Shown here: piece by piece, positions 35,529-43,730 of the stretch
Layout: each line of letters begins with the position of its first letter
How positions within the stretch are numbered: the first letter of the stretch is position 1
Source of the DNA: Sphingomonas sp. ID1715
GTDB lineage: Bacteria > Pseudomonadota > Alphaproteobacteria > Sphingomonadales > Sphingomonadaceae
DNA: 64,000 bases
NCBI RefSeq assembly: GCF_013044515.1
Contig: NZ_JABEPR010000001.1
Span: 434,001-498,000, forward strand
Direction of reading: 5' to 3'
Made by a program: the position numbers and the translations under genes
The notes under the pieces: generated by a model
What the model was told of the DNA's origin: nothing
What the model saw: the letters and a program-made list of their open reading frames with translations, nothing else
Database searches by the model: none

Positions 35529-36002
35529 TCAGCGGACTCCGGTCGCGGGCGGCGTGGCCCACCGGGTCAAGGACGCCCGGGCTTTGATCGTCTTCAGGCA
35601 CACGGTGGTGGAAAGCCGGTGCACGCCCGGCAGCTTCGACAGTTCGTTCCGCAGCAGATCATCGAGATGTTCGACCGACCGGGCAAAGATGCGCAGGAGA
35701 TAATCGCTGTCGCCGGCGGTCGTGTGACACTCGATGATCGCCGGGTGAGCGCTGGCCGCCTCCTCGAACGCCTCGTGGCCGTCCAAACTGATCCGCACAA
35801 AGGCATAGCATTGCACGGCCAGGCCTAAAGCGGCGGGATCGATCGTCGCGTGATAGCCCTGAATCGCGCCATTGTTCTGCAGCTCTCGAACCCGTGACCA
35901 GCAGGGCGACTTCGACAGCCCGACCCGCTCGCCCAGGTCGGCGAACGACATGCGCCCGTCGCTTTCGAGCTCCGCCAAAATCTTCCAGTCAACGCGGTCC
36001 AT
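35529..36002 (-). CDS. Lrp/AsnC-family regulator of the tryptophan operon
   Basis: A 157-residue regulator with an N-terminal winged helix (MDRVDWKILAELESDGRM, recognition part GLSKSPCWSRVRELQ) and a C-terminal RAM ligand-binding domain (GDSDYLLRIFARSVEHLDDLL). As first gene of the kyn operon it most likely responds to tryptophan, kynurenine or another aromatic amino acid and controls both its own operon and the divergent phenylalanine hydroxylase gene. Start 36002 excludes an upstream in-frame extension that runs through the spacer. Confidence 0.9.
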   Translation of the reverse strand: MDRVDWKILAELESDGRMSFADLGERVGLSKSPCWSRVRELQNNGAIQGYHATIDPAALGLAVQCYAFVRISLDGHEAFEEAASAHPAIIECHTTAGDSDYLLRIFARSVEHLDDLLRNELSKLPGVHRLSTTVCLKTIKARASLTRWATPPATGVR

Positions 36003-36100
36003 GCGGTGTCTCCGATCGAAACTGGACGTTTCGCCATCGCGGATCGATCGGCAATTTCTGTAACCCTCTGCGAAACACTGGCCTTGTAGCCCCTCCTGTC

Positions 36101-36155
36101 CGGGACATTGTTCCAAATTTTGCGCAGACCGGATAGCCCTTCGGGACAATGTTTC
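36101..36155. promoter_or_regulatory. Duplicated operator-like motif between lrp-kyn and phhA
   Basis: Two direct copies of CGGGACAWTGTTYC lie at 36101-36114 and 36142-36155, 41 bp apart (about four helical turns); each is itself an imperfect palindrome. A weaker relative (CGAAACACTGG) lies at 36071. Phased repeats of this size suit an Lrp-type octamer. The 196-bp spacer contains no other gene and should hold both divergent promoters. Confidence 0.55.
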
Positions 36156-36198
36156 GCCGCTGCGGCGATATGCTGGTTTCAGGACAGGGACGCCGGCA

Positions 36199-37029
36199 GT
36201 GGCCATCACGCACGTATACGAGACTCCGCCGGCAGGCGTCGCGCCAGACTGGACGATGCCGCAGCACTGGCATCGCTTCACCGACGCAGAGCATGCGACG
36301 TGGGACCGCCTATTCGCGCGCCAATCAAGCGCGCTGGACGGGCTTGCCTGCAAGGCGTTTTTGGAAGGCCTCGACATTTTGCGGCTGTCCAAGCCAGGCA
36401 TTCCCGATCTGCACGAGCTCAACCCGCGGCTGGAAGCCGCGACCGGCTGGCAAATCGTCGCGGTGCCCGGAGTCATCCCCAACGAGGCGTTTTTCCGGCA
36501 TCTTGCCGAGCGGCGTTTTCCGGCTGCGAACTTTCTGCGATCCGCGGACTCGCTCGACTATAGCGAGGAACCGGACCTGTTCCACGACCTGTTCGGCCAT
36601 TTGCCAATGCTGACCGATCCGGTGTTCGCCGATTTCATGATGGCCTATGGCAAGGCGGGGCTCCGTGCACAGCGGCTCGATGCGACCGACTTTCTCGGCC
36701 GGCTGTACCTCCATACCGTCGAGTTCGGCATCGTCCGCGAAGATGGCGGCCTGCGAGGATATGGCGCTGGGTTGTTGTCCAGCTACGCCGAAACGCTCCA
36801 CGCCTTGACCTCGCCCGATGTCCGGCGGCTGGAGTTCAACCTGGAGCGGGTCATGCGGACAGATTATCTGTTCGACAAGTTCCAGCCGACCTATTTCGTC
36901 ATCGACAGTTTCGACCATCTGCTGACGGTCACCGCGGACACGGATTTCGCGCCCATCTACCAGCAGCTGAAGCAGAAGCCCCTCCTCACTCCCGATGCCG
37001 TCGCAGAGGGCGACGTGCCGTTCGCATAA
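36199..37029 (+). CDS. phhA: Phenylalanine 4-hydroxylase
   Basis: Iron- and pterin-dependent enzyme that converts phenylalanine to tyrosine. The 276-residue protein is of the short bacterial type, with the iron-ligand motif FHDLFGHLPML and, further on, the third ligand region YLHTVEFGIV. The start is a GTG at 36199, with AGGGA upstream. It is divergent from the lrp-kyn operon across a spacer with repeated operator-like motifs, so aromatic amino-acid breakdown is probably controlled together. Confidence 0.95.
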   Translation: MAITHVYETPPAGVAPDWTMPQHWHRFTDAEHATWDRLFARQSSALDGLACKAFLEGLDILRLSKPGIPDLHELNPRLEAATGWQIVAVPGVIPNEAFFRHLAERRFPAANFLRSADSLDYSEEPDLFHDLFGHLPMLTDPVFADFMMAYGKAGLRAQRLDATDFLGRLYLHTVEFGIVREDGGLRGYGAGLLSSYAETLHALTSPDVRRLEFNLERVMRTDYLFDKFQPTYFVIDSFDHLLTVTADTDFAPIYQQLKQKPLLTPDAVAEGDVPFA

Positions 37030-37056
37030 GCGCAACGGCGAAGGATTTTTGCGCTT
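37028..37056. terminator. Stem-loop after phhA
   Basis: Inverted repeat AAGCGCAA / TTGCGCTT with 13 bp between, starting at the phhA stop codon; the right arm follows a run of T. It lies between two convergent genes and could serve both. Confidence 0.45.
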
Positions 37057-37062
37057 CACCCA

Positions 37063-37374
37063 TCAGTCGGGTCGATTTGCCAGGACGACATCGAGCAGAC
37101 CGGGGAAGCGCCGGTCGAACTCGGAGCGCCGCAGCGTGTTGATCATCTCGCGCCCGGCCTGGGTCGTCTCGACCAGTCCCGCCGCGCGCAGCAGCTTCAG
37201 GTGGTTGGACAAGGTGCTCTTGGGCATGGAGTCGCACGGTGCCGCGCCGGAGCAGCTCAGCCGCTCGGCTGCCGCCAACCGCGCCACCATGCTTAGCCGA
37301 TTAGCATCTGCCAGCGCATGAAGCGCCAGATCGAGCGGAACGTCTTCCAGCCTGGGGTGGGTGAAGCGGGGCAT
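37063..37374 (-). CDS. ArsR-family transcriptional regulator
   Basis: A 103-residue winged-helix protein with LALHALADANRLSMVARLA and the recognition helix region MPKSTLSNHLKLLRAAGLVETTQ. Two cysteines in LSCSGAAPCDS just before the recognition helix could bind metal or sense oxidants, though many ArsR proteins of this type do not. The start at 37374 gives the normal length. It is divergent from the SDR gene, which it probably represses; the 131-bp spacer is AT-richer than the surroundings (ATAGTTCGGTATTGTTGAAC) and likely holds the operator. Confidence 0.88.
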   Translation of the reverse strand: MPRFTHPRLEDVPLDLALHALADANRLSMVARLAAAERLSCSGAAPCDSMPKSTLSNHLKLLRAAGLVETTQAGREMINTLRRSEFDRRFPGLLDVVLANRPD

Positions 37375-37505
37375 TCCCGTTATATAGGCAAGTCGTGCGC
37401 CTTTAATAGTTCGGTATTGTTGAACTATTGAACACGACGCCCCATTTCGCCGCCTGCCGACAGCGAACGAAGGCGTGATCGCGGGCCATATTGCGGAGGA
37501 TATCC

Positions 37506-38240
37506 ATGTCACTTCAGGGCAAGAAAGCGCTCGTCACCGGCGGCTCGCGCGGCATCGGCGCGGCGATCGCCAAGCGGCTGGCAGCGGACGGCGCCACGGT
37601 CGCCATCACCTATGGCGGCAACAAGGCCGCCGCGGACGCGACCGTTGCGGCGATCGAAAGCGCCGGAGGCAGCGCCTTCGCGTTTCAGGCCAACGCAGCG
37701 GATCCTAGTTCCCAGCGTGCGGGCGTCGAGCAGGCCGCTGCGGCGCTAGGCGGAATCGATATTCTGGTTCACAACGCCGGAGTAGCCGAGTTCTCGGCCA
37801 TCGCCGACGATACGGACGACACCTTCGATCGCCAGTTCGACGTGAACGTGAAGGGCTTGCACGTCGGCACGCGTGCGGCACTGCCGCACCTGGCCGATGG
37901 CGCGCGCATCATCCTGATCGGAAGCATTTCCGGCGAACTCGCCTTTCCCGCCACCAGCGTCTACAGCGCGACCAAGGCGGCAGTGGCGGCGCTGGCTCGC
38001 GGCTGGGCCAAGGACCTCGCATCGCGGAACATCCTGGTCAACGCCGTACAGCCGGGCCCCATCGACACCGATATGAACCCTGCGAACGGCGAGTTCGCAC
38101 AGCAGATGACTGGGGTCGTACCGCTTGGCCGCTATGGCAAGGTTGAGGAGGTGGCGGGCGCAGTCTCGTTTCTCGCCGGACCGGACGCGAGCTACATTAC
38201 CGGCGCCACCCTCAATGTCGATGGAGGCACGGCGGCCTGA
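37506..38240 (+). CDS. Short-chain dehydrogenase/reductase (SDR)
   Basis: A 244-residue NAD(P)-dependent oxidoreductase of the classical FabG-like SDR family: cofactor motif TGGSRGIGAAIA, NAG in VHNAGVAEF, catalytic Ser in IGSISGELAF and the YSATK active site (Tyr and Lys). The substrate is not predictable. The start ATG at 37506 has a strong ribosome site (GGAGGA). The divergent ArsR gene is the likely regulator. Confidence 0.93.
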   Translation: MSLQGKKALVTGGSRGIGAAIAKRLAADGATVAITYGGNKAAADATVAAIESAGGSAFAFQANAADPSSQRAGVEQAAAALGGIDILVHNAGVAEFSAIADDTDDTFDRQFDVNVKGLHVGTRAALPHLADGARIILIGSISGELAFPATSVYSATKAAVAALARGWAKDLASRNILVNAVQPGPIDTDMNPANGEFAQQMTGVVPLGRYGKVEEVAGAVSFLAGPDASYITGATLNVDGGTAA

Positions 38241-38250
38241 AGCGACAAAC

Positions 38251-38275
38251 GGCCCCTTTCCACCGGAGAGGGGCC
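38251..38275. terminator. Bidirectional stem-loop between SDR and serine acetyltransferase genes
   Basis: GC-rich hairpin with arms starting GGCCCCT and ending AGGGGCC and a short loop around CCACC; the stem is about 10-11 bp including one G-T pair. It fills the 43-bp gap between the two convergent stop codons. Confidence 0.65.
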
Positions 38276-38283
38276 TCAGCCAC

Positions 38284-39261
38284 TCAGATCGTCGGCGATA
38301 TCCGCCACTCCTCGATGCTGGGCTCGACATCCGGAGCGCGGGTTTCCGCACGGCTGCTGGCGATGGTCAGCGTCGTATAGGCCGGGACGTCCTTCGTGAC
38401 CCAGACATTCCCGCCAAGGACCGCGCCCCGCCCCACCGTCACACGGCCGAGGACGGTCGCGCCGGCATAGATCACGACATCGTCTTCGATGATTGGGTGC
38501 CGCGCCGGATCGACCTGCACCGCCCCATGAGCGTCGGTACTCAAGCTTTTCGCGCCGAGCGTGACAGCTTGGTAGAGGCGCACATTGTTGCCGATGATCG
38601 CCGTCTCGCCGATGACTACGCCGGTGCCGTGGTCGATGAAGAAGCGTCGCCCGATGGTGGCGCCCGGATGAATGTCGATGCCGGTGCGCGAATGGGCGAT
38701 CTCGGCAATGATGCGGGCGACGAGCGGTGCGCCCAAGCGGAACAACTCATGCGCGATGCGGTGATGCACGACCGCAATCAGGCAGGGGTAGCAGAGCAGC
38801 ACCTCGTCCACGCTGCGCGCCGCCGGATCGCCATCATAGGCGGCTTCGACGTCGCTATCCAGGGTTTCGCGAATGGCCGGCAGCCGCTCGGCAAAGCGGC
38901 GCACGATGTCGTCGACCGCGCAATCATCGTCGATCGTCCACGCCGGGCCGCGGCTGTAGCGCACTTCCAGCCGGATCTGCGCCGCGAGTTGAGAGAGGGC
39001 CGTTTCCAGCGTCGCTTCGATGAACCTGTCCTCGCTTGCCTGGGTGATCTCCGGCGGCCCCAGGCGCAGCGGAAACAGGGCGGCGGCGAGCTGGCCGACG
39101 ATGCGGTCGAGCGAACGGCGGGCCGGGAAGCCGTGGCGGCCATATTCCGCATTGCGCTCGTGCCGGACACGCCACTTTTGGCGCGCCGCGCGCAGCCCGG
39201 CAATCGCCGCCGATGTGCTCCAGGGTTCGTGGACCCGCTCGTCGCCAGTCTCTTCAGCCAT
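38284..39261 (-). CDS. Serine O-acetyltransferase (EpsC/SrpH type)
   Basis: Makes O-acetylserine, the precursor of cysteine. The 325-residue protein is longer than E. coli CysE, with a helical N-terminal part and a C-terminal left-handed beta helix of hexapeptide repeats: HSRTGIDIHPGATIGRRFFI, DHGTGVVIGETAIIGNNVRLYQ, DDVVIYAGATVLGRV. The catalytic His lies in IDHGTG. Start 39261 was chosen over an upstream frame because MAEETGDERVHEPW looks like a normal cytoplasmic start. Confidence 0.88.
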   Translation of the reverse strand: MAEETGDERVHEPWSTSAAIAGLRAARQKWRVRHERNAEYGRHGFPARRSLDRIVGQLAAALFPLRLGPPEITQASEDRFIEATLETALSQLAAQIRLEVRYSRGPAWTIDDDCAVDDIVRRFAERLPAIRETLDSDVEAAYDGDPAARSVDEVLLCYPCLIAVVHHRIAHELFRLGAPLVARIIAEIAHSRTGIDIHPGATIGRRFFIDHGTGVVIGETAIIGNNVRLYQAVTLGAKSLSTDAHGAVQVDPARHPIIEDDVVIYAGATVLGRVTVGRGAVLGGNVWVTKDVPAYTTLTIASSRAETRAPDVEPSIEEWRISPTI

Positions 39262-39380
39262 GCCGCTGTCTAGAACGTGGCGCCCGACAGGCACCACCAG
39301 CCAAATCTTCCAGGCGGACAGTCTAGCCTTTCGCGTGTCGAACGGTGAGAGCAGCAATCTCTTGGTTGCAGCACTAAGTC

Positions 39381-39456
39381 TGGTGACCCCTACGGGACTC
39401 GAACCCGTGTTTTCGCCGTGAGAGGGCGACGTCCTAGACCGCTAGACGAAGGGGCC
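39381..39456 (-). tRNA. tRNA-Glu (anticodon CTC)
   Basis: On the minus strand the 76-nt sequence folds into a cloverleaf: acceptor GGCCCCT/AGGGGTC with one G-T pair, T arm ACGGG-TTCGAGT-CCCGT, and anticodon arm TCGCC-CTCTCAC-GGCGA with anticodon CTC, reading GAG. The 3' CCA is encoded. Confidence 0.96.
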
Positions 39457-39528
39457 GTGCGCGGGCGAAGCGGCGACCTATGGTCGGGTAACGCCTGAGT
39501 CAAGCGATTGCATCCGTGGCAAGCTTAG

Positions 39529-41076
39529 TTAGTGCCCAACCCCGATGGATCCGCCCGCACGGCGCTTGGGCGCGATCCAGACGGAAAGCGCGGCGAGCAA
39601 AAACACCGCGCCTGCGACGAGGAAGATGTGGATGACGCCGATGGTTGCGGTCTGCACCTCGACCAGGCGGTCGATTGCTGCCCGCGACTGTTCGACGCTC
39701 GCGCCCCGAGCCTGCAACGTCCCCATCGCGCCGCTCACATCGTTGAGCGCCGGCACGATCTGACCGCGAGCATCAGCATTGGCGTCATCCCACAGAGTCG
39801 TGGCGAGCGCCGTGCCGATCGCGCCGCAAAGCGTGCGGCAAAAGCTCATCAGGCCGGCGGCCACCACGACCTTTTGCGGCGGCACCGAACTGAGTGCCAA
39901 CGCCGTGAGGCCGATGAAGAAGAAGGGCATGCCGATGCCCTGCAGGATGTGCGGCAGCGCAAGCGTCCAATATCCGACATCCGTCGACCATCTCATGCGC
40001 AGGAACGACATCAGGAACAGCCACAGGATGCCGCCGCTGACGGTGATCCGCAGGTCGACCTTGTCGGTCATACGCGCGGCGAGCGGCGACACGAGAACCG
40101 CGAACAGCCCGATCCAGGCCACCACGAACCCCGCGTTAGTGGCGGTGTAGCCGAGCACTTGCTGCAGCCAAAGCGGCGTGAGCACCACCTGGGCGAAGAA
40201 GGCGCCGAAGCCCAGCGACACGGCGATCACCCCGGCGATGAAGCCGCGATAGCGGAACACGCTGATGTCCACGATCGGGTTCGCCTCCGTCGCCTCCCAG
40301 ATCAGGAACACCGCAAAGCCGATCGCTGCGATCAAGGCGAGCCCGATGATCCAGGTCGAATGGAACCAGTCATTGTCGCGTCCGGTATCCAGCATGATCT
40401 GCAGCGCGCCGACGAATACGATCAGCAGCACCAGGCCGATCACGTCGATTCGGACCCGCTGGATCATCGTTTCGAAGGGCGTAACGAGCTGCGAAACGCC
40501 GAATGCGCAGACGGCCACGACCGGCAGGTTGATGAAGAAAATCCACGGCCAAGACCAGTTATCGCTGAGCACGCCGCCTAGAATAGGTCCGAGGATCGGC
40601 GCCGCGGTCGTCGTCATGGCCCAGATGCCCAAGGCGGCGCTCTGCCTTTCCTTGGGGAAGATGCGCATGAGCAGCGTCTGGGAAAGCGGCATCAGCGGCC
40701 CGCCCGACAGGCCCTGCATCACCCGAAAGAAGACAAGCATGTAGAGCGAGTTCGCCATGCCGCACAGGAAGGAGAACAGCCCGAACCCCATCAGCGAAAT
40801 GAGGAACCAGCGGACGCTGCCGAAGCGCGCTGCCAGCCAGCCGGTCAGCGGCACGCTGATCGCATCCGCCACGGCATAGCTGGTGATCGTCCAGGTGCCC
40901 TGGCTCGGCGAAACCGCGAGGGCGCCGGCAATATGGGGCACCGAAACGTTCGCGATCGTGGTATCGAGCACCACGACGAAGTTGGCGAGGGCCAGCGTGA
41001 ACGCAGCGGCGGCGAGGCGCCAGCCTCTGAGGCAAGCTTCTCCCTCGGGGCAGTCGGGATCGGCGGCGCTCGTCAT
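39529..41076 (-). CDS. DHA2-family drug:proton antiporter (EmrB-like)
   Basis: Inner-membrane exporter of 515 residues with about 14 membrane helices. Family motifs include LDTTIANVSVPHIAG in helix 1 and the antiporter region GPILGGVLSDNWSWPWIFFINLP. It is the pump of a tripartite system, with the adaptor and outer-membrane channel encoded just upstream (1-bp overlap with the adaptor gene). Substrates cannot be read from sequence; amphipathic drugs or phenolics are usual. Confidence 0.93.
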   Translation of the reverse strand: MTSAADPDCPEGEACLRGWRLAAAAFTLALANFVVVLDTTIANVSVPHIAGALAVSPSQGTWTITSYAVADAISVPLTGWLAARFGSVRWFLISLMGFGLFSFLCGMANSLYMLVFFRVMQGLSGGPLMPLSQTLLMRIFPKERQSAALGIWAMTTTAAPILGPILGGVLSDNWSWPWIFFINLPVVAVCAFGVSQLVTPFETMIQRVRIDVIGLVLLIVFVGALQIMLDTGRDNDWFHSTWIIGLALIAAIGFAVFLIWEATEANPIVDISVFRYRGFIAGVIAVSLGFGAFFAQVVLTPLWLQQVLGYTATNAGFVVAWIGLFAVLVSPLAARMTDKVDLRITVSGGILWLFLMSFLRMRWSTDVGYWTLALPHILQGIGMPFFFIGLTALALSSVPPQKVVVAAGLMSFCRTLCGAIGTALATTLWDDANADARGQIVPALNDVSGAMGTLQARGASVEQSRAAIDRLVEVQTATIGVIHIFLVAGAVFLLAALSVWIAPKRRAGGSIGVGH

Positions 41077-42221
41077 CAGCGCCCCCGCGTATCCACCGTC
41101 GCCGACATGGAGAGACCGACACGGAGCGGATGCTCGCGCACCTGGGTCGGATCGAGCGCGATGCGGACCGGCAGGCGCTGCACGACCTTGATCCAGTTGC
41201 CGGTCGCATTCTGCGCCGGGATCAGCGCGAACGCCGCCCCGGTGCCCCCGGCGAAGCCCACCACACGGCCGCGATATTCCACATCGTCGCCGTAGAAATC
41301 GGAATGGAGCGTCACCGGCTGGCCAGGCCGCACCTTTGCCAGCTGGTCTTCCTTGAAGTTCGCATCCACATATGCGGCACCGACCGGCACCAGCACCATG
41401 ATCGGCGTGCCCGCCGCGACGCGCTGGCCGACCTGCACCTGCCGCTGCGTCACGACGCCGTCGATCGGCGCGCGGATGACGGTGCGTTCCAGGTTGAGCC
41501 GAGCCTGGGCGAGCCGCGCCCGGGCCGCGACCACATCGGGTGCGGTATTGATGGTGGTGCCCTGGACCAGCGCCGCGCTCGCCTCGACTTCGCCGGCAGC
41601 GGCCGCCTGGGTCGCTTCGGCGCTCCGCACGCCAGCGCGTGCGGACGACAGCGCGGCTTGCGCCGCTTCGAACGCCGTGCGTGCCTGAGTCAGCTCCTCA
41701 CCGGACACCGCTCCGGCGCCGATCAGCGCCTCGCGACGCCGCAATTCGACGCGGGCGCGAGCGGCGTTGGCCTCGGCTTCCTCCAGCCGCGCCCGCGCCT
41801 GCGCGATCTCAGAGCCGCGCGCTGCCTCCCTGCCCTGCGCAGCGCCGACCGTCGCCCGGGCCTGACGGTAACGCTGTTCGGCCTGGGCGAGGGCGCTTTC
41901 CGCCTGCGCGACATCGATCCGCGCATCGGCGGGATCGAGCACGACCAGTATGTCGCCCTTTTTCACGGCCTGGGTATTCGCCACCCGCACCTCGGCAACC
42001 GGGGCGCTGATCAGCGGAGTGACCTGCGCCGTGTCGGCGCCCACATAGGCGTTGTCGGTCGAGACGCGACCCGCCTGCGTGAGGAAGAACCACACCGCCC
42101 AGATCAGGGTCGCGAGCGCGATCACGCCGGCCAGGATGAGCAGCCAGCGGCGCCTGCGCCCCTTCATATCGGGCGCGGGCGCAACCGCCGCTTCGGTGAA
42201 GGGTTCGGGCTGATCGGCCAT
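41076..42221 (-). CDS. HlyD/EmrA-family membrane fusion protein
   Basis: A 381-residue periplasmic adaptor with one N-terminal membrane helix (about residues 28-48), a barrel-sandwich (lipoyl) half-motif, a long coiled-coil hairpin rich in Ala/Glu/Arg (about residues 95-215), and the second half-motif near IRAPIDGVVTQRQVQVGQRV. It links the DHA2 pump to the outer-membrane channel. The start and stop touch the neighbouring genes (1-bp overlaps). Confidence 0.92.
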   Translation of the reverse strand: MADQPEPFTEAAVAPAPDMKGRRRRWLLILAGVIALATLIWAVWFFLTQAGRVSTDNAYVGADTAQVTPLISAPVAEVRVANTQAVKKGDILVVLDPADARIDVAQAESALAQAEQRYRQARATVGAAQGREAARGSEIAQARARLEEAEANAARARVELRRREALIGAGAVSGEELTQARTAFEAAQAALSSARAGVRSAEATQAAAAGEVEASAALVQGTTINTAPDVVAARARLAQARLNLERTVIRAPIDGVVTQRQVQVGQRVAAGTPIMVLVPVGAAYVDANFKEDQLAKVRPGQPVTLHSDFYGDDVEYRGRVVGFAGGTGAAFALIPAQNATGNWIKVVQRLPVRIALDPTQVREHPLRVGLSMSATVDTRGR

Positions 42222-43663
42222 TAGCGCAGTCCTGCGAGTTCAGATTGATACCGAAAGCCACCACCCAGCGCGCGGACCAGCGCGACATCGAGGGCGAAGC
42301 GGCGCGCCTCCAATTCGGCCACGGCGCGGCGAAAGCCAAGGACGGTGTCGTCTGCCTGGAGCGCCGTGAGCTGGTTGGCCAGCCCCCCCTGATAGCGGAT
42401 GCGAGCGATCCGCGCGGCCGCCTCTGCCGCCGCCAAGGCCGAGCGCTGTTCGACAAGCCGGACGTCCAGCGCCTTCAGGCTGGCAGTCGCATCCGCCACC
42501 TCGCGGAGCGCCGCCACCAGGGTGCCGTTATAGCGTGCCACCGCCTCGTCATATTGTGCTCGCGCCCCGCGATAGCCGCCCTCGCGACGGCCGCCATCGA
42601 ACAAGGGCAGGCTGAGTGCAGGTCCGGCACTGCCGAAGCTGGACCCGCTTTCGAACAGATTACCGAGACCGATCGCCTGCAGGCCGACCAGCGCGGAAAG
42701 GTTGATGTTCGGGTAAAAGGCGGCGCGCGCGACCTTGATCCGGCTGGCGGCGGCTTCGCTGCGTAAGCGGGCGGCGACCAGGTCGGGCCGGCGTCCCAAC
42801 AGATCCAGGTCCAGTCGCTGCGGCAACGCCGTTCCCGGCACGCTGATGGCGGGACGCGCGATGGTCGCACCGCGATCCGGGCCCTTGCCGACCAGCGCCG
42901 CCAGGCGATTGCGGGTCAAGGCGATTGCCTCGTCGAGCGCGGCCAATTCCGCCCGCGCCGCCGGCACCCGCGACTCCGCCTGGAGCTGCTCGCCGCGTGT
43001 GTCGAGGCCGTTGGCCACCCGCCGCGCCGTGAGCTCCGCCGTGTCGCCGCGCACGCGCACCGCCTCGGCGGCGACATCGCGCGACGCATAGAGCCCGGCA
43101 AGGTCGGCATAGGCCGAAGCGATGGCAGTGGACAGCAGCAATGCGGACTGTTCGGCATCGACACGCGCCGCCTCGGCTTCGGAGGTTGCAGCGGCCAGGG
43201 CAGCGCGATTGCGGCCCCAGAGATCGAGATCGAAGGAGAGAGTGCCCGCAACCCGTCCGATGTCCTGAATGCCCTGCGGCACGAACTGGCGGGGCGGCCC
43301 GTTATTGTAGCTCTGCTTGGCGGCGGCCACGCTGGCGTCCAGCTCGAGCGAGGGCACGAGCGCAGCGCCCGCCTGCTGCGCCGCCGCTTCGGCGGCGCGC
43401 AGGCGGGCGGCGGCAATGGCCACATCGGGCGACCCTGTCAGCGCCTCTTCGACCAAAGCATTCAGCTGCGGGTCGCCATAGCCACGCCACCAGGCCGAGA
43501 TCGGCCAGGCAGCCGCGCTTCCGCGTAGCGACTTGGCTCCGAGTTGCCCGGCGCTCTGCAACAGCGGCTTCGGCCCAAGTTCCGGCACGCCGGCGCAAGC
43601 GGAAAGACCTAGGACAACGCCGCCCGCAAATAGATGTTTGAAGCTCCGCAAATCAGCCACCAT
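42221..43663 (-). CDS. Outer-membrane efflux lipoprotein (NodT/OprM family)
   Basis: A 480-residue TolC-like channel with a lipoprotein signal (GLSACAG, lipidated Cys about residue 22) and two repeats of the outer-membrane efflux domain with Ala/Arg-rich helices, for example ISAWWRGYGDPQLNALVEEAL and NINLSALVGLQAIGLGNLF. It is first gene of the three-gene efflux operon. Its start codon falls within an operator-like palindrome shared with the divergent TetR gene. Confidence 0.92.
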   Translation of the reverse strand: MVADLRSFKHLFAGGVVLGLSACAGVPELGPKPLLQSAGQLGAKSLRGSAAAWPISAWWRGYGDPQLNALVEEALTGSPDVAIAAARLRAAEAAAQQAGAALVPSLELDASVAAAKQSYNNGPPRQFVPQGIQDIGRVAGTLSFDLDLWGRNRAALAAATSEAEAARVDAEQSALLLSTAIASAYADLAGLYASRDVAAEAVRVRGDTAELTARRVANGLDTRGEQLQAESRVPAARAELAALDEAIALTRNRLAALVGKGPDRGATIARPAISVPGTALPQRLDLDLLGRRPDLVAARLRSEAAASRIKVARAAFYPNINLSALVGLQAIGLGNLFESGSSFGSAGPALSLPLFDGGRREGGYRGARAQYDEAVARYNGTLVAALREVADATASLKALDVRLVEQRSALAAAEAAARIARIRYQGGLANQLTALQADDTVLGFRRAVAELEARRFALDVALVRALGGGFRYQSELAGLR

Positions 43664-43730
43664 ACTGACCGGTACGATTCGCTTTGACCCTCGCTCTAGC
43701 GGCTGTCAACATCAATGATACCGACCAGTA
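43663..43730. promoter_or_regulatory. TetR operators: two TACYGACCRGTA palindromes in the divergent spacer
   Basis: TACTGACCGGTA at 43663-43674 and TACCGACCAGTA at 43719-43730 are two versions of one 12-bp palindrome. The first touches the start codon of the efflux operon, the second covers the first codons of the TetR gene. TTGAC-like hexamers on each strand lie between them. Binding at both would shut both promoters. Confidence 0.65.

Noticed and set aside
34615-35601. In-frame extension of kynB upstream through kynA
   Set aside because: It overlaps kynA entirely out of phase; KynB proteins begin at the MRVWDIS segment, and the ATGA overlap decides the start.
20622-36002. Kynurenine pathway as the source of quinolinate for NadC
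   Set aside because: Kynurenine 3-monooxygenase and 3-hydroxyanthranilate 3,4-dioxygenase are missing from the cluster, and nadA is present beside nadC.
39381-39456. tRNA-Glu as an integration site for a mobile island
   Set aside because: No integrase, no duplicated tRNA end and normal chromosomal genes on both sides.
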